Source: Novosphingobium sp. UBA1948 (GTDB lineage: Bacteria; Pseudomonadota; Alphaproteobacteria; Sphingomonadales; Sphingomonadaceae). Taken from it: a stretch of DNA of 7,410 nucleotides. This document shows positions 6,074 to 7,410 of this stretch, in pieces. How positions within the stretch are numbered: position 1 is the first letter of the stretch; every line of letters begins with the position of its first letter. The notes under the pieces are model-generated. The model ran no database searches. It had not been told where the DNA came from and saw nothing but the letters and a program-made list of their open reading frames with translations. The translations under genes and the position numbers were made by a program. The stretch covers positions 2,131 through 9,540 of the forward strand of contig DDES01000147.1 in the NCBI GenBank assembly GCA_002336765.1. Reading direction: 5' to 3'.

Positions 6074-6466
6074 CTATGGCGCAGGCTGGCGCAACAGGCA
6101 AATGGCAGGAATGAGTGCAAAGCCCACTTGTCCCGCCAGCCCGATCCAGCCCGGCGTCTGCCACAAGGCGCGAAACCACTGGGCCATTCCCTGCCCCAGC
6201 ACTACAGAAGCAAGCCCCGCCTCCGCCAGCATCAGGCAGGCAAAGGCCAGGGTCCCCATCGCCAGAGCGGGCCACAAGCGGGCAATGCCCCAGCGTCGCA
6301 TCAAACGGGGCGCCAGCCACAAGCTGGCCCCCAGCATCACGGGAATCTCGCAGAGCACCGCCAACGTGGCGCCCAGCAGCGGCGCGAGCCACAGGCTGCG
6401 CAGCGTGCCCAGCAGGAAACCCAGCATGAACACGCCCGCAAAATAGCCCAGCGCCGCGCGGATCAC
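6074..6466 (-). CDS. Small four-helix membrane protein of unknown function
   Basis: A 130-residue, very hydrophobic protein with about four membrane helices (4-22, 28-50, 64-84, 105-125), including LGFLLGTLRSLWLAPLLGA (15-33) and a conserved-looking E40-I-P. I know similar unnamed proteins in alphaproteobacteria but no function. The GTG start at 6466 overlaps the fumarase TGA (GTGA), with AAGGAGG 13 nt upstream inside the fumarase gene; this points to translational coupling. An in-frame ATG at 6505 lies inside fumarase and is less likely. It stops with TAG 7 nt before the phosphoesterase start. Confidence 0.75.
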   Translation of the reverse strand: MIRAALGYFAGVFMLGFLLGTLRSLWLAPLLGATLAVLCEIPVMLGASLWLAPRLMRRWGIARLWPALAMGTLAFACLMLAEAGLASVVLGQGMAQWFRALWQTPGWIGLAGQVGFALIPAICLLRQPAP

Positions 6467-7410
6467 TTGGCCAGCAGGCCCTCCTTGGCGATCTTGTCCT
6501 TCCAAACCAGCGGAGCCAGTTGGTGGACATTCTTGCCCTCGCTATCCACGGCCACCGTCACGGGCATATCCTCGACGGTGAATTCGTAGATCGCTTCCAT
6601 GCCCAGATCGGCAAAGCCCACGACCTTCGATTCCTTGATGGCGCGCGCCACCAGATAGGCCGCGCCGCCAACGGCCATCAGATAGGCCGACTTGTGCGCC
6701 GCGATGGATTCGGTGGCCTTGGGGCCTCGCTCGGCCTTGCCGACGCTGGCCAGCAGGCCGAGGTCGAGCATAAGGTCGGAGAAGCTGTCCATGCGGGTGG
6801 CGGTGGTGGGGCCGGCGGGGCCAACCACTTCGTCGCGCACGGGATCGACGGGGCCGACGTAATAGATCACACGGCCCTTGAAATCGACGGGCAGCTCTTC
6901 ACCCTTGGCCAGCATGTCCTTGATGCGCTTGTGCGCGGCATCGCGGCCGGTCAGCATCTTGCCGTTGAGCAACAGGCGGTCGCCCTGCTTCCAGCTCTGC
7001 ACTTCCTCGGCGGTCAGTGTGTCGAGGTTGACGCGCTTGGCGGCGGCGTCGGGCGCCCAATGCACCTGCGGCCATTCGTCCAGCTTGGGCGTTTCAAGGA
7101 AGCTCGGCCCGCTGCCGTCCAGCGTGAAATGCGCGTGGCGCGTGGCGGCGCAGTTGGGGATCATGGCAATCGGCTTGCCCGCCGCGTGGCAGGGCGCATC
7201 CATGATCTTCACGTCCAGAATCGTGGCCAGACCGCCCAGACCCTGCGCGCCAATGCCCAGCTCGTTCACACGGTCGAAGATCTCGATACGCAGCTTCTCG
7301 ATATCGTTCTGCGGACCGCGCTGCTTCAATTGAGCCATGTCGATCGGCTCCATCAGCGCCTTCTTGGCCAGCAGCACGCAATGTTCCGCCGTGCCGCCGA
7401 TGCCGATGCC
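6463..7410 (-). CDS. fumA: Fumarate hydratase class I, C-terminal 315 residues (5' end off window)
   Basis: Catalyses reversible hydration of fumarate to malate in the TCA cycle using an oxygen-sensitive [4Fe-4S] cluster; cytoplasmic. The frame is open from the right window edge to TGA at 6463; class I enzymes have about 500-550 residues, so about 60% is visible. Counted from the edge: GIGIGGTAE (1-9), end of the N-terminal lyase domain; IPNCAATRHAHF (84-95), where C87 is the expected cluster ligand; then the C-terminal domain with LLNGKMLTGRDAAHKR (147-162), IYYVGPVDP (182-190), VGPAGPTTATRMD (196-208) and VGKAERG (223-229). An extra cysteine, C74 in APCHAAGKP, stands where many relatives have Thr. 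The gene heads the visible part of a minus-strand operon with the membrane protein and phosphoesterase. The frame is intact, with no sign of decay. Confidence 0.96.
   Translation of the reverse strand, partial: GIGIGGTAEHCVLLAKKALMEPIDMAQLKQRGPQNDIEKLRIEIFDRVNELGIGAQGLGGLATILDVKIMDAPCHAAGKPIAMIPNCAATRHAHFTLDGSGPSFLETPKLDEWPQVHWAPDAAAKRVNLDTLTAEEVQSWKQGDRLLLNGKMLTGRDAAHKRIKDMLAKGEELPVDFKGRVIYYVGPVDPVRDEVVGPAGPTTATRMDSFSDLMLDLGLLASVGKAERGPKATESIAAHKSAYLMAVGGAAYLVARAIKESKVVGFADLGMEAIYEFTVEDMPVTVAVDSEGKNVHQLAPLVWKDKIAKEGLLAK

Overview
The window is ordinary, high-GC chromosomal housekeeping DNA from an alphaproteobacterium, most likely a sphingomonad (Novosphingobium/Sphingomonas type). This rests on several things seen together: a fused ThiS-ThiG reading frame, a cysteine-free type 2 heme A synthase (CtaA), an S9 with an alphaproteobacterial-style N-terminal extension, and a MerC-domain protein of the type common in that group. 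The genus is an inference. No mobile element, CRISPR array, tRNA, rRNA or phage gene was seen.

Layout. (1) Positions 1-1163, minus strand: a MerC-domain membrane protein gene lies 19 bp upstream of a thiS-thiG fusion that runs off the left edge. (2) Positions 1164-1311: a divergent intergenic region with a perfect 6-5-6 inverted repeat that resembles a Fur-family operator. (3) Positions 1312-3469, plus strand: ctaA (heme A synthase), cutA (overlapping by 4 nt) and a secreted protein of unknown function form one tight operon. (4) Positions 3470-4630, plus strand: the rplM-rpsI ribosomal protein operon, with a terminator-like hairpin in its leader and a strong intrinsic terminator at its end. 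(5) Positions 4658-5290, plus strand: an HPP-family membrane protein. (6) Positions 5281-7410, minus strand: an operon read right to left, with a class I fumarase (5' end off the window), a four-helix membrane protein of unknown function that starts at a GTGA overlap, and a metallophosphoesterase whose 3' end overlaps the HPP gene tail-to-tail by 10 bp.

Functionally the genes are largely independent: thiamin thiazole synthesis, respiratory heme A supply, metal handling (MerC, CutA), translation, and the TCA cycle. The points most worth a second look are the ThiS-ThiG junction, where the Gly-Gly-Gly codons also form a Shine-Dalgarno sequence for an internal GTG start; the Fur-box-like palindrome between merC and ctaA; and the hairpin plus T-run directly ahead of rplM. 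I found no convincing new multi-gene system.
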